From Drosophila miranda (taxonomy: Eukaryota; Arthropoda; Insecta; Diptera; Drosophilidae), in contig NC_046677.1 in the NCBI RefSeq assembly GCF_003369915.1, positions 7,502,001 through 7,566,000 on the forward strand: DNA of 64,000 bases, written 5' to 3'. This document shows positions 49,393-59,365 of this stretch, piece by piece. Within the stretch, counting starts at the first letter, position 1. Each line of letters opens with the position of its first letter. The notes beneath the pieces were generated by a model that was given only the letters and a program-made list of their open reading frames with translations, searched no databases and had not been told where the DNA came from. The position numbers and the translations under genes were made by a program.

Positions 49393-51093
49393 TACCCCTG
49401 AATTGCGTTTTTTTTTGGCTATGGGGCGAGGTCCAGGCAGCACCGGGAGAGCTCCTCCGACTATGTGGCTGCCCTATTACTAATCTACAAAATGCTAATC
49501 AGGACTTACAAAGAAAGAAAACCCAAACCAAACCCACAAGGCAGCAAAAAGACAATTGCAGCTAACAAAATAAACGAGCGACATTTTCTACACGAATTTG
49601 AATTTCTTAAATAAAAAACAAAACGAAGAAGAAGAAAAGGAGCAAAAAAAAAGAGGCAACAAGAGCAAAAATGTCATCCATAATTGCAGACTTTGAACGG
49701 CAATTGCATAAATTGATGAAAACAACAAGCGGCAGGCAGGCAGGCAGGCAGCACCAGGCAGCAGGCAGCAGCCAGTCCCAGTACAAGTCGCAGTCCCAGA
49801 TCCAGTCACAGTCGCAACCGAAGAGCCCGGGTCCAGTCCAGCGACAGAGAAGAGCTTGCCCCAATGGACGTTGCATGTAGTAGGGAGTGGGAGCAGTCGT
49901 CTCCAACAAAATCGTGACTTATCGATCGCCTTTGATATGCGCATTGAATTCTTGTAATATTTCCAATGCTGCTCTCCGAATCCCGACGATCAGTTCAGGG
50001 CCAAATTGCCGGCAATATGGGTAGTGCCACTGTGTGTTGGCTGCAGCAGCCACTGTGCTGCAGCTGTCCGCCCCAAGAAAGCAACAAAAACAACAACAAA
50101 AAGAAAAAAGGAAAGAAAAGAAAAGAGTTGGATACACAGTTGTAAGTGGCATTGGGGGACTCTACTCTGGACGTGGAGGATCGACGTCGTCGTCGTCGTC
50201 TTCCTCGTCGCTTCGATCGCCTCGATCGCTTTGATGGGTACGACATTTGGCTTCTTTTGTACTCTGCCGTGCAGACAGCAAATTTAAATGTTGGGTGGAT
50301 AATGGTTAATACCCTTGATCACCTTAACCTTTGGCTTTGGCTTGACGATTGAATGGGGGCGATTAAACATCAAAATTTCATAGTCGAACGAAAGAAAGGA
50401 ATGTCATAGAAAGATATTTGCCTCCTGATTGATCTCTTTTTAAAGATTTCCCTGAATTTTGATTACTCTCCCGAATTTATCTGCCGAAAAAGTTAATGAA
50501 TTCGTTCAAAGAACACCACAAAATGTGGTGCCTCATTAAAAATACGCAAAACTTTTGACCTCAACCCAAAAAACCGGGCTTGCATAAATCTTCTCCAGAT
50601 CCAGAGAGACAGACAGACAGACTGAGAGAGAGAGAGAGAGGGAGAGAGAACTGTGGCTCTGTGATGCGCTTAACTCCCTTTGGAGATCTTCAATTAGCTA
50701 TCAAAAGGTTGGCCCTGCTGCTGATCCAGGAATTTCAAAGCGCAGCCAAAAAGGCATCTCTCGGCCTCGTTTCGAGAGGTTTCTTTTAGGCGGCGGCATT
50801 CAACACAGAGCGTGAGGTACAGGGAAAACCTCCTACAACTTCTGGGGCTGGCTGCTGCTGCAGCTCCTCCTGGAAGCTCCATTACTTGCCGCTAATTAAG
50901 CCTACCGCGAGTCGCGTTCGTCCGTTCGTCTCTCTCCCTACGCTCTGTTTCTGTTCAAGTTTTTCTGTTTATTCGAAGCTTGAGATTTCACACAGATTCC
51001 AATACCAAAAAAAAAAACAAAAACAAAAAAAAAACATTGGCAATTAATTGTGAGTCCTCGGTTTGGACAGTAGCTGATAAGTCGAGTGGACAC

Positions 51094-51094
<1 letters not shown>

Positions 51095-51187
<93 letters not shown>
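51095..51187. repeat. (AC)n microsatellite, about 93 bases
   Basis: An uninterrupted AC dinucleotide run in intron 3 of the zinc-finger gene. Runs of this length are usually highly polymorphic. Confidence 0.98.
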
Positions 51188-51188
<1 letters not shown>

Positions 51189-51887
51189 CACAGAGTAGGA
51201 GCAACTGGAGCCTACAGTCCTACAGTTGGTTGGAGGAGCATTGGGGTATAATTGAAGGCGCGTAACTGAAATCGTGTGAGTGAGACTGTGCCTCCTGGGA
51301 CTCCAAGGTGGGGCATATTGGTTAAAGCATGTGGAAGGGTACCGGAATTAAAGTTTTTGTCGAGACACATTGTACAGAGGGCCTTCTAACACTTCAGGGA
51401 TTCGTCCTGGTAGCTCTATTATTCTATAAAAATGTATGGCCGTTACTCATCTTTGCTCCGACCAACGTGCGTTTTTTGTAGTTGCAACGTTTTTGTCGAG
51501 GCACACACGTGCGAAGAGAGCAAAGAGCAATAGCTCGAGAGCTACCGTAGCTCATCAGTACAGTCGTGTACGATCGACCCATTCCCCCATTTCCCAATAT
51601 TTGTTTCCCGCTCTTTGCCCGAAAAAACTGATCGCCATCTAAGCCAAGTCCGGATTGGCGGCTGCTGCTTGTGCTGCTGCTGCTTCAGCGGCTCCTGCTG
51701 GCCGAAAGGCAATTGCCAATTGCCAACTTACTCGTATTTTGATTTCGAGCGTGCGATTCGAATGCGAAATTAGCAATTAGTTCTGACTGCGGTGGCGGGA
51801 CAAGCCGCCACTGGAATTTACCGCCTAATCAAGCGTTGAGATTTTAAATATGGCTTTGCTCTTCTTACGTTCTCTTCCTCTTTTTAG

Positions 51888-52206
51888 GCACCTCAAGTCG
51901 GTCCATGGCAAGGAGCAGGACAAGTGGTTCCCCTGCGATCAGTGCGAGTTCAGGGCCCGCAGCAAGGACAAACTCCGACGGCACTCAATCAGTCACTCGG
52001 ATGAGAGGCGCCACAAGTGTCCCCACTGCATTTTCCAATGCAAAAACATCGACAATCTACGCAAACACGTGATGAAAACGAGCATGCATCCTGGCAAATT
52101 CATGTACGAGTGTAAAAAGTGCACGGAACAGAAATCTAAGGAGATTTACAAGACCAACAACTATCAGGAATATAAGAGACATTTGACAACGCACCAAAAG
52201 AACTAG
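51888..52206 (+). CDS. Zinc-finger gene, last coding exon
   Basis: The exon follows CTTTTTAG and joins exon 3 as VHLK-R-HLKSVH, completing the split finger with both zinc-binding His. Three more fingers follow: CDQCEFRA...HSISH, CPHCIFQC...HVMKTSMH and CKKC...HLTTH. The stop is TAG at 52204-52206. The whole coding sequence (38+2505+195+319 bases) is 3057, exactly 1019 codons with the stop. The late fingers resemble those of long multi-finger regulators, but I cannot name an orthologue. The tail is only HQKN. Confidence 0.92.
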
Positions 52207-52241
52207 GGTGGGGCTTCTGCTCATAGAAATGTAAAAAATTA

Positions 52242-52250
52242 AATAAAAAA
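52242..52250. terminator. Shared A/T tract: poly(A) signal on plus, Pol III terminator on minus
   Basis: AATAAA at 52242-52247 is the first poly(A) signal after the zinc-finger stop. On the minus strand the same bases begin TTTTTT (52250-52245), nine bases past the 3' end of tRNA copy 1, which is a Pol III terminator. Cleavage 10-30 bases after AATAAA would fall at the edge of or inside the tRNA gene. Confidence 0.7.
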
Positions 52251-52258
52251 TATAGCAA

Positions 52259-52329
52259 TGCATCGGCCGGGAATCGAACCCGGGCCGCCCGCGTGGCAGG
52301 CGAGCATTCTACCACTGAACCACCGATGC
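52259..52329 (-). tRNA. tRNA-Gly (anticodon GCC), copy 1
   Basis: A 71-base cloverleaf: acceptor stem GCATCGG paired with CCGATGC, discriminator A, anticodon GCC in CTGCCAC. It has A box TGGTTCAGTGG and B box GGTTCGATTCC. No intron. A T6 terminator follows on the minus strand. It faces the 3' end of the zinc-finger gene 52 bases away. Confidence 0.97.
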
Positions 52330-52511
52330 TTCATATTTTATTGCGTCAGAATGCACGTTCATAAAGTTAAGGTATCATTATTCAAAATGACAAAAATTAC
52401 CCTATCAAAACTATATAAATCTTGGACTATCTGGTGGGTTCTTATATGTGATAAGATTATCATAGACGTGAAATTATATATGATCTTTGATTGGAAACAA
52501 AAAAAGAAGGT

Positions 52512-52582
52512 TGCATCGGCCGGGAATCGAACCCGGGCCGCCCGCGTGGCAGGCGAGCATTCTACCACTGAACCACCGATGC
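52512..52582 (-). tRNA. tRNA-Gly (anticodon GCC), copy 2
   Basis: Identical over all 71 bases to copy 1. A T7 terminator (minus strand, at plus 52499-52505) begins shortly after the gene. Flanks differ from copy 1, so only the gene is conserved. Confidence 0.97.
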
Positions 52583-53171
52583 TTCGGTGTCTTCCGTTTC
52601 ATAACTTTCGATCTTGAACTTTGAGCTTCATATTTTTCTTAAATATAGACTATAGATACCTTCGAAAGTGGCCTAAAATTAGCATAATCCACTCTTACTG
52701 ATAATACTTTCAGTAGCTAAGGTATTTCTATTAGTTCCTCTGTATTCAGTAGTTTTAGATGAGAAGTGTATCTTAAGCAAAGGCCTTCTACAAATGAACC
52801 ATCAATACTTAGGAGTTCTACTTCCAAATTCCCGAGAAAGATAGTAGCTAAGTAATTACCATCATATGTACACATTAAATCACTATCGCCCTTAAATATT
52901 ATTAGGTTTTCTGTTTTTTGATAGTTCTAGATGTAAAATTGATCTTAAGGGATGCTCTTTAAGTGTCCTCTGCTTTCAAATTCTCGAGGTTGAGATTCTT
53001 TTTCCTCTTCAGCAAAAGGTTTAGCTATAGAATGGATCTTAAAGGCAACAGCTCACCAATTTGAAGCTAAACTTCCATTAAATTCAAGTTTATCTTCTAT
53101 AAAAACCACAAAATTATAGCAGATCCCTTATTGATATTCAAAGAACAAAGAATATCCAAAAAAAGGATTGC
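52583..53171. other. Spacer between tRNA copies 2 and 3
   Basis: AT-rich sequence of about 590 bases with no open frame, repeat or RNA gene that I can support. Confidence 0.6.
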
Positions 53172-53242
53172 TGCATCGGCCGGGAATCGAACCCGGGCCG
53201 CCCGCGTGGCAGGCGAGCATTCTACCACTGAACCACCGATGC
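53172..53242 (-). tRNA. tRNA-Gly (anticodon GCC), copy 3
   Basis: Identical to copies 1 and 2, with the same internal promoter boxes. A T7 terminator lies at plus 53158-53164. All three copies are transcribed leftwards. Confidence 0.97.
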
Positions 53243-53498
53243 TTATTGTCATCCTTCAACCCCAAACTTTTCATCTGGATGGGGTTTACGAGTGGTTCCA
53301 TATACTCTTCGTAGAGTCTTCTTAAATCAATAATAACAAAAAGATTTTTTCATTGGATAATGTATTCTCTTTTAACCAGAATTCTGTTATTTTACAATTA
53401 GACCGACATTAGATATATCAGGATTATAATTACAGATTTCGTTATAGAGTAGATTCTATCTAAATGAAATTATCAATTATATTTTTCAGATTTCTTGT

Positions 53499-53504
53499 TT
53501 TATT
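53499..53504 (-). terminator. Ahsa1: Likely poly(A) signal of the Aha1 gene
   Basis: AATAAA on the minus strand, about 270 bases past the stop codon. It is the best candidate I see before the tRNA cluster. Confidence 0.5.
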
Positions 53505-53775
53505 TAATTTTGAATTTTTTCAATGTATGAAATCAATGTCTCGAAGCGAAGCGTGAAGTTCATGTGAAGTTTGCTTAGTTTTGAAGATAGTGGGTGTGAC
53601 TTTACTGTATTAGCTGCTGTAAACGAGGCGACGATCGATTTTTGTCGAATTAAAGAATTATTGCAAGAATAACAGAATTTATAGCTACGGAAATGAGTGA
53701 ATTTCAGGCAGAACAGACAGTAAAGGAGCCCCAATCCAATCTAACATATTCTGCTTCTAAAGTGAACCTTTTCGC

Positions 53776-55073
53776 TTATAAGGAATCTGCAATGGAGGTG
53801 CCAAAGCCAAAGGTCTGCTTGATGCTATGCCAGTAGTATCTTTGCCAATTCGTTTTCATTGCATTGTACTCGGAGGCGGGAATACCGGTCTGCTGGAGCG
53901 TCATCATGGTGCTATTGGACTGCGAAAGAAAAGGTGGGATGGAAGATGAATAATACTCTGAAATCACGATATTATCAGTGTCTGCTTACAGTCTCCTCTA
54001 GCTCTATGAGTACATTTGAAAAGTGTCCAGATGACCAGTTTTTCAGACGCCAGCTCTGTTGGATCTTCTTCCCTGGGATGAGCTCCTCAAATTTGCCAAA
54101 AACATTGCCGCCATAAAGAACAAATCTGCAAGAAAAGGAGGAAACCCTTTAGTTACCATCATCAGGAGATCAACGGATCAGGAAACTCACTCTCCACCGC
54201 GCACTGGATCGACTTTGGCGGGCGCCCGTGTAAAGGCAGAGACCATATCGGGTTTGGTGAGGGCATTGTACAGATCATTGGCGTTGCAGTGGAACTCCTC
54301 GGTCATCGAGAGCGTGCGCACGTCCAGCTTACACCCCACCTTCGAGGAGTCGCTGGCCTTGGGTGTTGCTACGGCAGCGGCCGCGGCTGCTGCTGCCCTT
54401 TGGGCCGCATTCTTGGCATTGTTAGCATCATTTAGGCTGGCATTGTTGATGGAGTTGCCGCCCTCTTCGCCCTTCTTTGGTAGAATCAAGTTCTTGGAGT
54501 ACTCCTCCTTCAGTTCCTTGATGTAGACGCCCAGCTGCTTCCGAATGCTATCCCGCCCGACATTGTACATGAATTGCTTGAGGGTCTCAGACTCGTCGTT
54601 GGACTCATCGATGGTCACCGTTATCTCCACATCCTCCAGGTCGTTCTCCTCCGAGAGATTGGGAATGGTCAGCTTCCCTTTGTGCGAGAGCTTGCTGTTC
54701 TTCAGGAGCTGACCGGACCACTTGAGCACCAGCTCCCACTCGTAGAAGAATATCAGCTTGCCCTTGCGATTGTTGACGGTGGCCTCGCCCTGGCACTTGT
54801 CCACCGCCTCGACCACGCATTCGATGTCGCTTTGGTCTGCAGAAACGAGACGCACGCAAACGCACGGGTGTTTTAGGTTAGAATTTTTGTTGCAGTGCCC
54901 CCCCTGCCCCAGCGTGATGACTTGCCTATTTTGAAGTCCTTGAACAATTGATGCAATCTCTCCTTGGACCAGGGCGTTGCATTCTTTTCCGTCCAGTGCC
55001 AGTTGTTCACGTTGGTGGCGTCGGGACGCTCCTCGACAATCCAACGAGGATCTCCTTCTCCCCATTTGGCCAT
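53776..55073 (-). CDS. Ahsa1: Aha1, activator of Hsp90 ATPase (four exons)
   Basis: The coding exons on the minus strand are 55073-54926, 54836-54191, 54125-53990 and 53919-53776, totalling 1074 bases for 357 residues. All junctions join in frame. The protein is a cytosolic Hsp90 co-chaperone that stimulates the ATPase (family knowledge). The N-terminus has the NNWHWTEKNATPWS motif expected of Aha1. The Aha1 N-domain runs through GEATVNNRKGKLIFFYEW and PNLSEEND. An Ala-rich linker (a run of about eight Ala) leads to the C-terminal Bet v1-like domain, with FVLYGGNVFGKFEELIPGK and the terminal WQRYYWHSIKQTFGFG. Length is normal for the family. Intron 1 is GC-AG; introns 2 and 3 (65 and 70 bases) are GT-AG. 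It is probably housekeeping, since two DRE sites lie upstream. Confidence 0.95.
54837..54925 (-). other. Ahsa1: GC-AG intron (intron 1 of Aha1)
   Basis: The exon ends AAAATAG and the intron begins GCAAGT, the classic GC-donor consensus. The acceptor is TTTCTGCAG. Joining there gives KI-D-QSDIE in frame. The only nearby GT (in AAGTCATC) would shift the frame. Length 89 bases. Confidence 0.85.
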
Positions 55074-56005
55074 CGTTTATGCTTTGTTTGTCGGCGATTT
55101 GCTACTGCTGAATGAAAGGATGCAATGGAATTGGCTCGTCACTGGTCCGGCAGTGGTTTCGGTGGCTTCTTTCGCGTTGTTTGCAAGTCTTCAGCGAGTC
55201 GAAATTTCCAGAAATATTCTGTTCAAAAAATTGTAAGTAATTATCGATGTCTGCACATATGTTCGCAGAGTTGCCACCTAATGATTGTTTTTCGGCCAGA
55301 AAAAATAGTTAAATCCGGAATTTATTTATTACTTTTAACCTTTCCTTTGAGTAATTTCCAATCATTTGAGCAGGTTTTCTCACAGAATTTTCTATTTCCA
55401 TATTTTATTTGGCATTTTTCGCCTTGGGAAGCTAGATATCGATAGTTCAATAGTAAAAATGTGTTTTAGGTATGCGATATATCGATACCTTTGATATCGT
55501 ATTCGTCACATTTCGGTGCACATTTCCCCTTCAGGTGTCGCCTTTGGTAATTACATGAAAATGTTGTTAATATGTAGCAAATGTGTAGTTAGCGTGTAGT
55601 TACTATGTAAAGAAATTAATTTAGTGGACATTTTTGTTCACCGGTATTGCTTAAACCTTATCTTATAAACCATTTATCAACCAGTCTTGTAGGAAATTGA
55701 TGTTATAATCGGATACAATTATGAGTTCAGACCCTCAGGTCTTAGCGAGCTAGTTATATTCCACGGAATATCAAAAACGAGGAATATGTATAATAGAACT
55801 TGAGCTCGTCAGTATATTTACGGTATATTTTTAAAGTAAGACGGTATGTTTCGGTATATATCTTTTCGATAAATCCTCGGTCACACAGGAGGTGTTGACT
55901 TTTTGTTTATTATCACAATAATCACAATTTAATCAATGAAAATTCTAGGAAACTCGAGTAACTTTAGTCAAATTATATTTTAATAGTGTGGTCACGTGCT
56001 TCACA
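55074..56005. promoter_or_regulatory. Divergent promoter region between Aha1 and the cytohesin-like gene
   Basis: Perfect TATCGATA (DRE) sites lie at 55437-55444 and 55480-55487. CGGTCACAC (Ohler motif 1/M1BP-like, near 55878) and a GGTATATTTT word (near 55822, Ohler motif 6-like) lie nearer the plus-strand gene. CACGTG at 55993-55998 sits just before its ATG. These are typical of TATA-less, broadly expressed Drosophila promoters. No TATA box is seen. Start sites are not assigned. Confidence 0.65.
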
Positions 56006-56084
56006 ATGATAAGCGCCATGGACAATTTCGACAACAGATCGTATGGTGCCGTTTCAAAGGGGCGCAGTGAATTCTCGATGCCAG
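56006..56084 (+). CDS. step: Cytohesin-like (steppke) gene, first coding exon
   Basis: The exon reads MISAMDNFDNRS and on to EFSMP, ending CCA G|GTAAAC in phase 1. A second in-frame ATG at 56018 has a good context and could be the start. The exon is recognised through its junction with exon 2, which gives MPELTPEQQ. This segment has no recognisable domain and is probably a flexible N-terminus. Confidence 0.65.
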
Positions 56085-56691
56085 GTAAACGAAACGAAAC
56101 GAAAGCAAAATCCAGTGCCAGAAGCCCCAGTGCGCGCGGATTATCCTAAATCCGGAGTATCCGAGTGAAATTGTGTAAAATAAGTGGGAAAATGCCTTGA
56201 AAAATGCATGAAAATGGAATGGGGCGAGTCCCGTACTAAAAATTTAATGAAGCAACAAGCAATCTACGTGTGCGTGTTTCTGTGTGTGTGCATGTGTATG
56301 CGAGTGTTCTCATTTACTCTGGCCTTCAATTGAATTAATAATAATCCCCAAATGCTAAATTACAGCTAATAAGTCAATTTACACAATTAGTCGCCCATTG
56401 TGCGTGAAGGAAGAGAGCGGAGATAAGCAAAAAACAAAGTTTATTGATTGAACGGACCAGAGTTCTACGTCACAGGCCGCCCATTTGCCATCTCGCTTCT
56501 GCGCAGGCAGGCATCAGATGCAGCCAAAATGAATAGTGTATGCGAGAGTGCGTGCGTGTATTTCTGTGTATGCGTGTGTGTGTGTGTGGGTGCGTGCTGC
56601 TGGAATGTGTTGTTGTTGCTGCAGCTGCGCTTCGCTTCTGCTGCGTTCCAATTAACCAAAAAAGTGTCCCGTCTCTTTCTTTTGTTTGCAG

Positions 56692-56765
56692 AACTAACGC
56701 CGGAGCAGCAGAAGCTACTGATAGAGCTGCGACGCAAGAAGCAGGAACTTTTATTAGAAATACAG
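56692..56765 (+). CDS. step: Cytohesin-like (steppke) gene, second coding exon; N-terminal coiled coil
   Basis: The exon lies between TTTGTTTGCAG and ATACAG|GTGAGT and ends in phase 0. It encodes ELTPEQQKLLIELRRKKQ and on to LLLEIQ. This closely matches the start of the coiled coil of cytohesins (human form DLTAEERQEL...RRRKQELLADIQ, from memory). Cytohesins are Arf guanine-nucleotide exchange factors with Sec7 and PH domains acting at membranes. Those domains are not in this window and must lie more than 7 kb downstream, so the gene is partial here. The identification rests on about 25 residues. Confidence 0.7.
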
Positions 56766-58220
56766 GTGAGTGGCCAAACAGTGGTGCCCAAAGATAATGG
56801 CTTGAAAGAAGCTAGATTTTGTAACTAAGAGAATATAATACTACCTACTATGTTGGATATTAACTTATGTATTTGTATGTATGTGTGAAAGACAGCTGAA
56901 CGACCAGCGCTGTCTTCTCGTTGTATTATTATATTCAGCTCTGGCTTGGAAACGGCTAGATTGCTTACTAACTTCGACAAAGCTAAACTGACCGATCAGA
57001 ACTGTCAGCACCGACCTATTCTTATTCCTCTTTGCCCCCCCCCCCCCCCCCCCCCCCCCCTCTGCTGATTGCTGGTTCATTTTTGCAAAGCCTTCACCTC
57101 TCCATGCAAATGTCAAGCCTCTCATCTTCTCTGGGCACCTGCCTGTCGCTCTCCATATGCTTCTTCTTCTACTTGTTAATCTTCTATCTCTCTATCTCTC
57201 TTTGTCTGATCCCGTTCTTCCTCTAAAAGCTAATTAGTTTGTTCACATTTCGCTTTGAATATACACATTTTATTGTTGTAAATTTATTTGATTGTCTTTA
57301 ATGGCTTTTAGCGGCGCTTCTTCGTTTTATACCCGTCTTGACATTTCCTCATTGGCATTCTTCTGGCCGCACACTGCACAGCAGGCAAAAAACAATGCAG
57401 TAAAAATAGTGCCGTTATCGCGTGGAGTGTGCCGGCCCGTCGATGTCGCTGTCGCGAAGCTCATCTTTGAACTTTTTGGGTTGACATTTTATGGTTTTAT
57501 GGCTATTTTTGCCATTTGCGCTTTTTATGTATTTGCGTTGACGCTCGCCAATAACAACGTGGGAGCCGCCGCACTGCTCTCCGAATTCAAAGCCTGAGAA
57601 AAAGTAGCTGCAAATGCAGAGACACCGATCAGCCCAGTGGCGTATTCAAGGGGGGAATAGTTGGGCCACCAATTAATGTGCAGCGAAAGTTGAAAAGAGA
57701 ACAACAGCAGTCACTACATAAGACGAAACCGCCCAGATCGGATCGGTACCACATCTGCAAAGAATTTCAAGAGTCCTGTCCTTATCTCTGTCGTGCTCAA
57801 CATCTTTTATAGTGTTATCCCGTATGCAGCCGGCCCTGTCTGTCGTCTACCTGCTCTTAAGTAAACTTCGCTCCTGTGCGTGAAACGCATGCAAAATGCA
57901 TGGAACGGAATTTGCTCTGCCGCTCTCATAACATAACTCATATCTCGCGAGTCGCGACCCGTTTCTTTCGCTTAGTCATCAATGACGTTTTCGCGGGAGT
58001 AGGAGGAAAAGCAACGCTCGTCGATCGTCCGTCTGTACATATCGTCTCTCTATCCAACCCACGCTGAGCGTTCAAGTTGGTGCCCAGCGACTGTAAAATT
58101 GTTATTATTTTTGTTTGCTAAATAATTGTTATTTCCGCGTGTGAGTGTGTGTCTGTGAAAGAACGTGATTAAAGTCACAAAAATTGTTATTTTTGCCTCT
58201 GCTGCTGCTGCTGCTGGGCC
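56766..58220 (+). other. Intron of the cytohesin-like gene with a possible internal promoter
   Basis: It contains a 26-base poly(C) run and, near 57880-58080, a GC-richer stretch that could be a promoter for the exon at 58221. Words there include GCATGCAAAATGCATG, CTCGCGAGTCGCGA and TGACGT. A 101-codon open frame ending at 57597 has hydrophobic segments but no recognised domain. Confidence 0.5.
57035..57060. repeat. Poly(C) run, 26 bases
   Basis: An uninterrupted C homopolymer in the cytohesin-like gene intron. Confidence 0.9.
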
Positions 58221-58268
58221 ATGTACAAGTTTCTATATCGTAGGATTATAAACAAAACCAAAATCAAG
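58221..58268 (+). CDS. Probable alternative first exon of the cytohesin-like gene
   Basis: An ATG-initiated 16-codon exon, MYKFLYRRIINKTKIK, ends at a strong donor (AAG|GTGAGT) in phase 0. It is preceded by a UTR-like stretch with a CTG run. Exon 2 of the cytohesin-like gene also ends in phase 0, so this exon could join the same third exon and give an isoform without the N-terminal coiled-coil start. The downstream partner is outside the window. Confidence 0.5.
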
Positions 58269-59365
58269 GTGAGTGAATAAGTGCGCTACGCTGCCAAGTG
58301 ACTCAGTAAATGATAAGACCGTTTATATGTGGGCTATCGTAGGTAATAGGGAGTAAAACTGTTGTTTTATGAATGAAATATAGCAAAAATTTGTTGAGTA
58401 GGTTATGAAATTGATTGGAATCTTATCAAACTGATAAAGAACATCCGCAAAGCCCCAAGTGCATTCAATGGCTGATAGTGTGGAGTGCCTTTAATTAGGT
58501 CTAGAACTGTGCGAGTGTAGCAATGGCTATTTTTAGATGGCTGAAACTGTTTTAAACAAACACCGCTAATCCTCTACAATACTCAGTCCTCTACTATTGC
58601 CATGCCCTTTGGCCTGGCTGGCCCTTTGCATATTTTCCAAAACGTTTCGCTGATTCCGCACAAATTTTCGCCACGGTTTATTACGCATAATTTGGGTTTC
58701 ATTGCCTGGGGTCGGGGTCGGGGCTCTCCACTATAGTAGTATATTATTTCTACCTGGCGGGGCAATTGACACCTCATCTGGGCCTAGGGCAACCTCTATA
58801 ATTCCCTCTCCCTACCTAAATCTCCTCTCTATGGCTGTGTGTGTGTGTGCGCCCTTTACCGCAATGCATAAATTACTGCGTGCGCTCTTTGCTATTTATT
58901 TTGCTCTCCTCGTTTTTGGTGTCGTGGTTTTTGTTTCAATTTTTCGGCAATTAGCTGAGTTCAGCTTTCGGGTTAAGTTGGGTCAAGTTTTTTGGGTTGG
59001 CTTTTGTTTGCAGCGGCCATAAATTTAAGACTGGGGCTGACAAGAGTAGGGTAAAGTAGTGCTACCCGCAGGCAGCCCTTGTTTGTGTTGCCGAATACAT
59101 TTCTGGCGATTTTCTTTTGATATTTCCGGAGAAAATTACTCTCAATTGATCAGGGAGATTTTTTTATTGCAAAACGGGCATGAGACGTCCGGTTTAACAC
59201 ATATACATATATTAGGCAAAAATGAACAATTAATAAATAAATTTTACTACAGCCCATAAATGGTAACTCTACATATATTTTACACAAAGTTTACATACAT
59301 TCGACACCCAAAAGTATGTTAATTTTTTGTAGCATGTTATTTCCATGTAATTTACTGCGTTTCAT

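Larger units (their letters stand above)
48426..51887 (+). other. Intron 3 of the zinc-finger gene
   Basis: This 3,462-base intron runs from GTGAGT to CTTTTTAG. It contains a palindromic MITE (48506-48960), a 93-base CA microsatellite, copies of a GTCGAGGCACA word and CAG- and CAGT-rich stretches near 49735-49810. No other coding exon is supported. Confidence 0.7.

Noticed and set aside
51095..51187. Long AC run as a coding repeat
   Set aside because: Plain dinucleotide microsatellite; the His-Thr and Cys-Val frames are artefacts.
54187..55065. A 292-codon continuous reading of the Aha1 region on the minus strand
   Set aside because: It reads through intron 1 in the wrong frame for exon 1. 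The spliced model gives the conserved protein.
57292..57597. 101-codon hydrophobic frame in the cytohesin intron
   Set aside because: Starts without an ATG, has no domain, and the intron context explains it; too little to call a gene.
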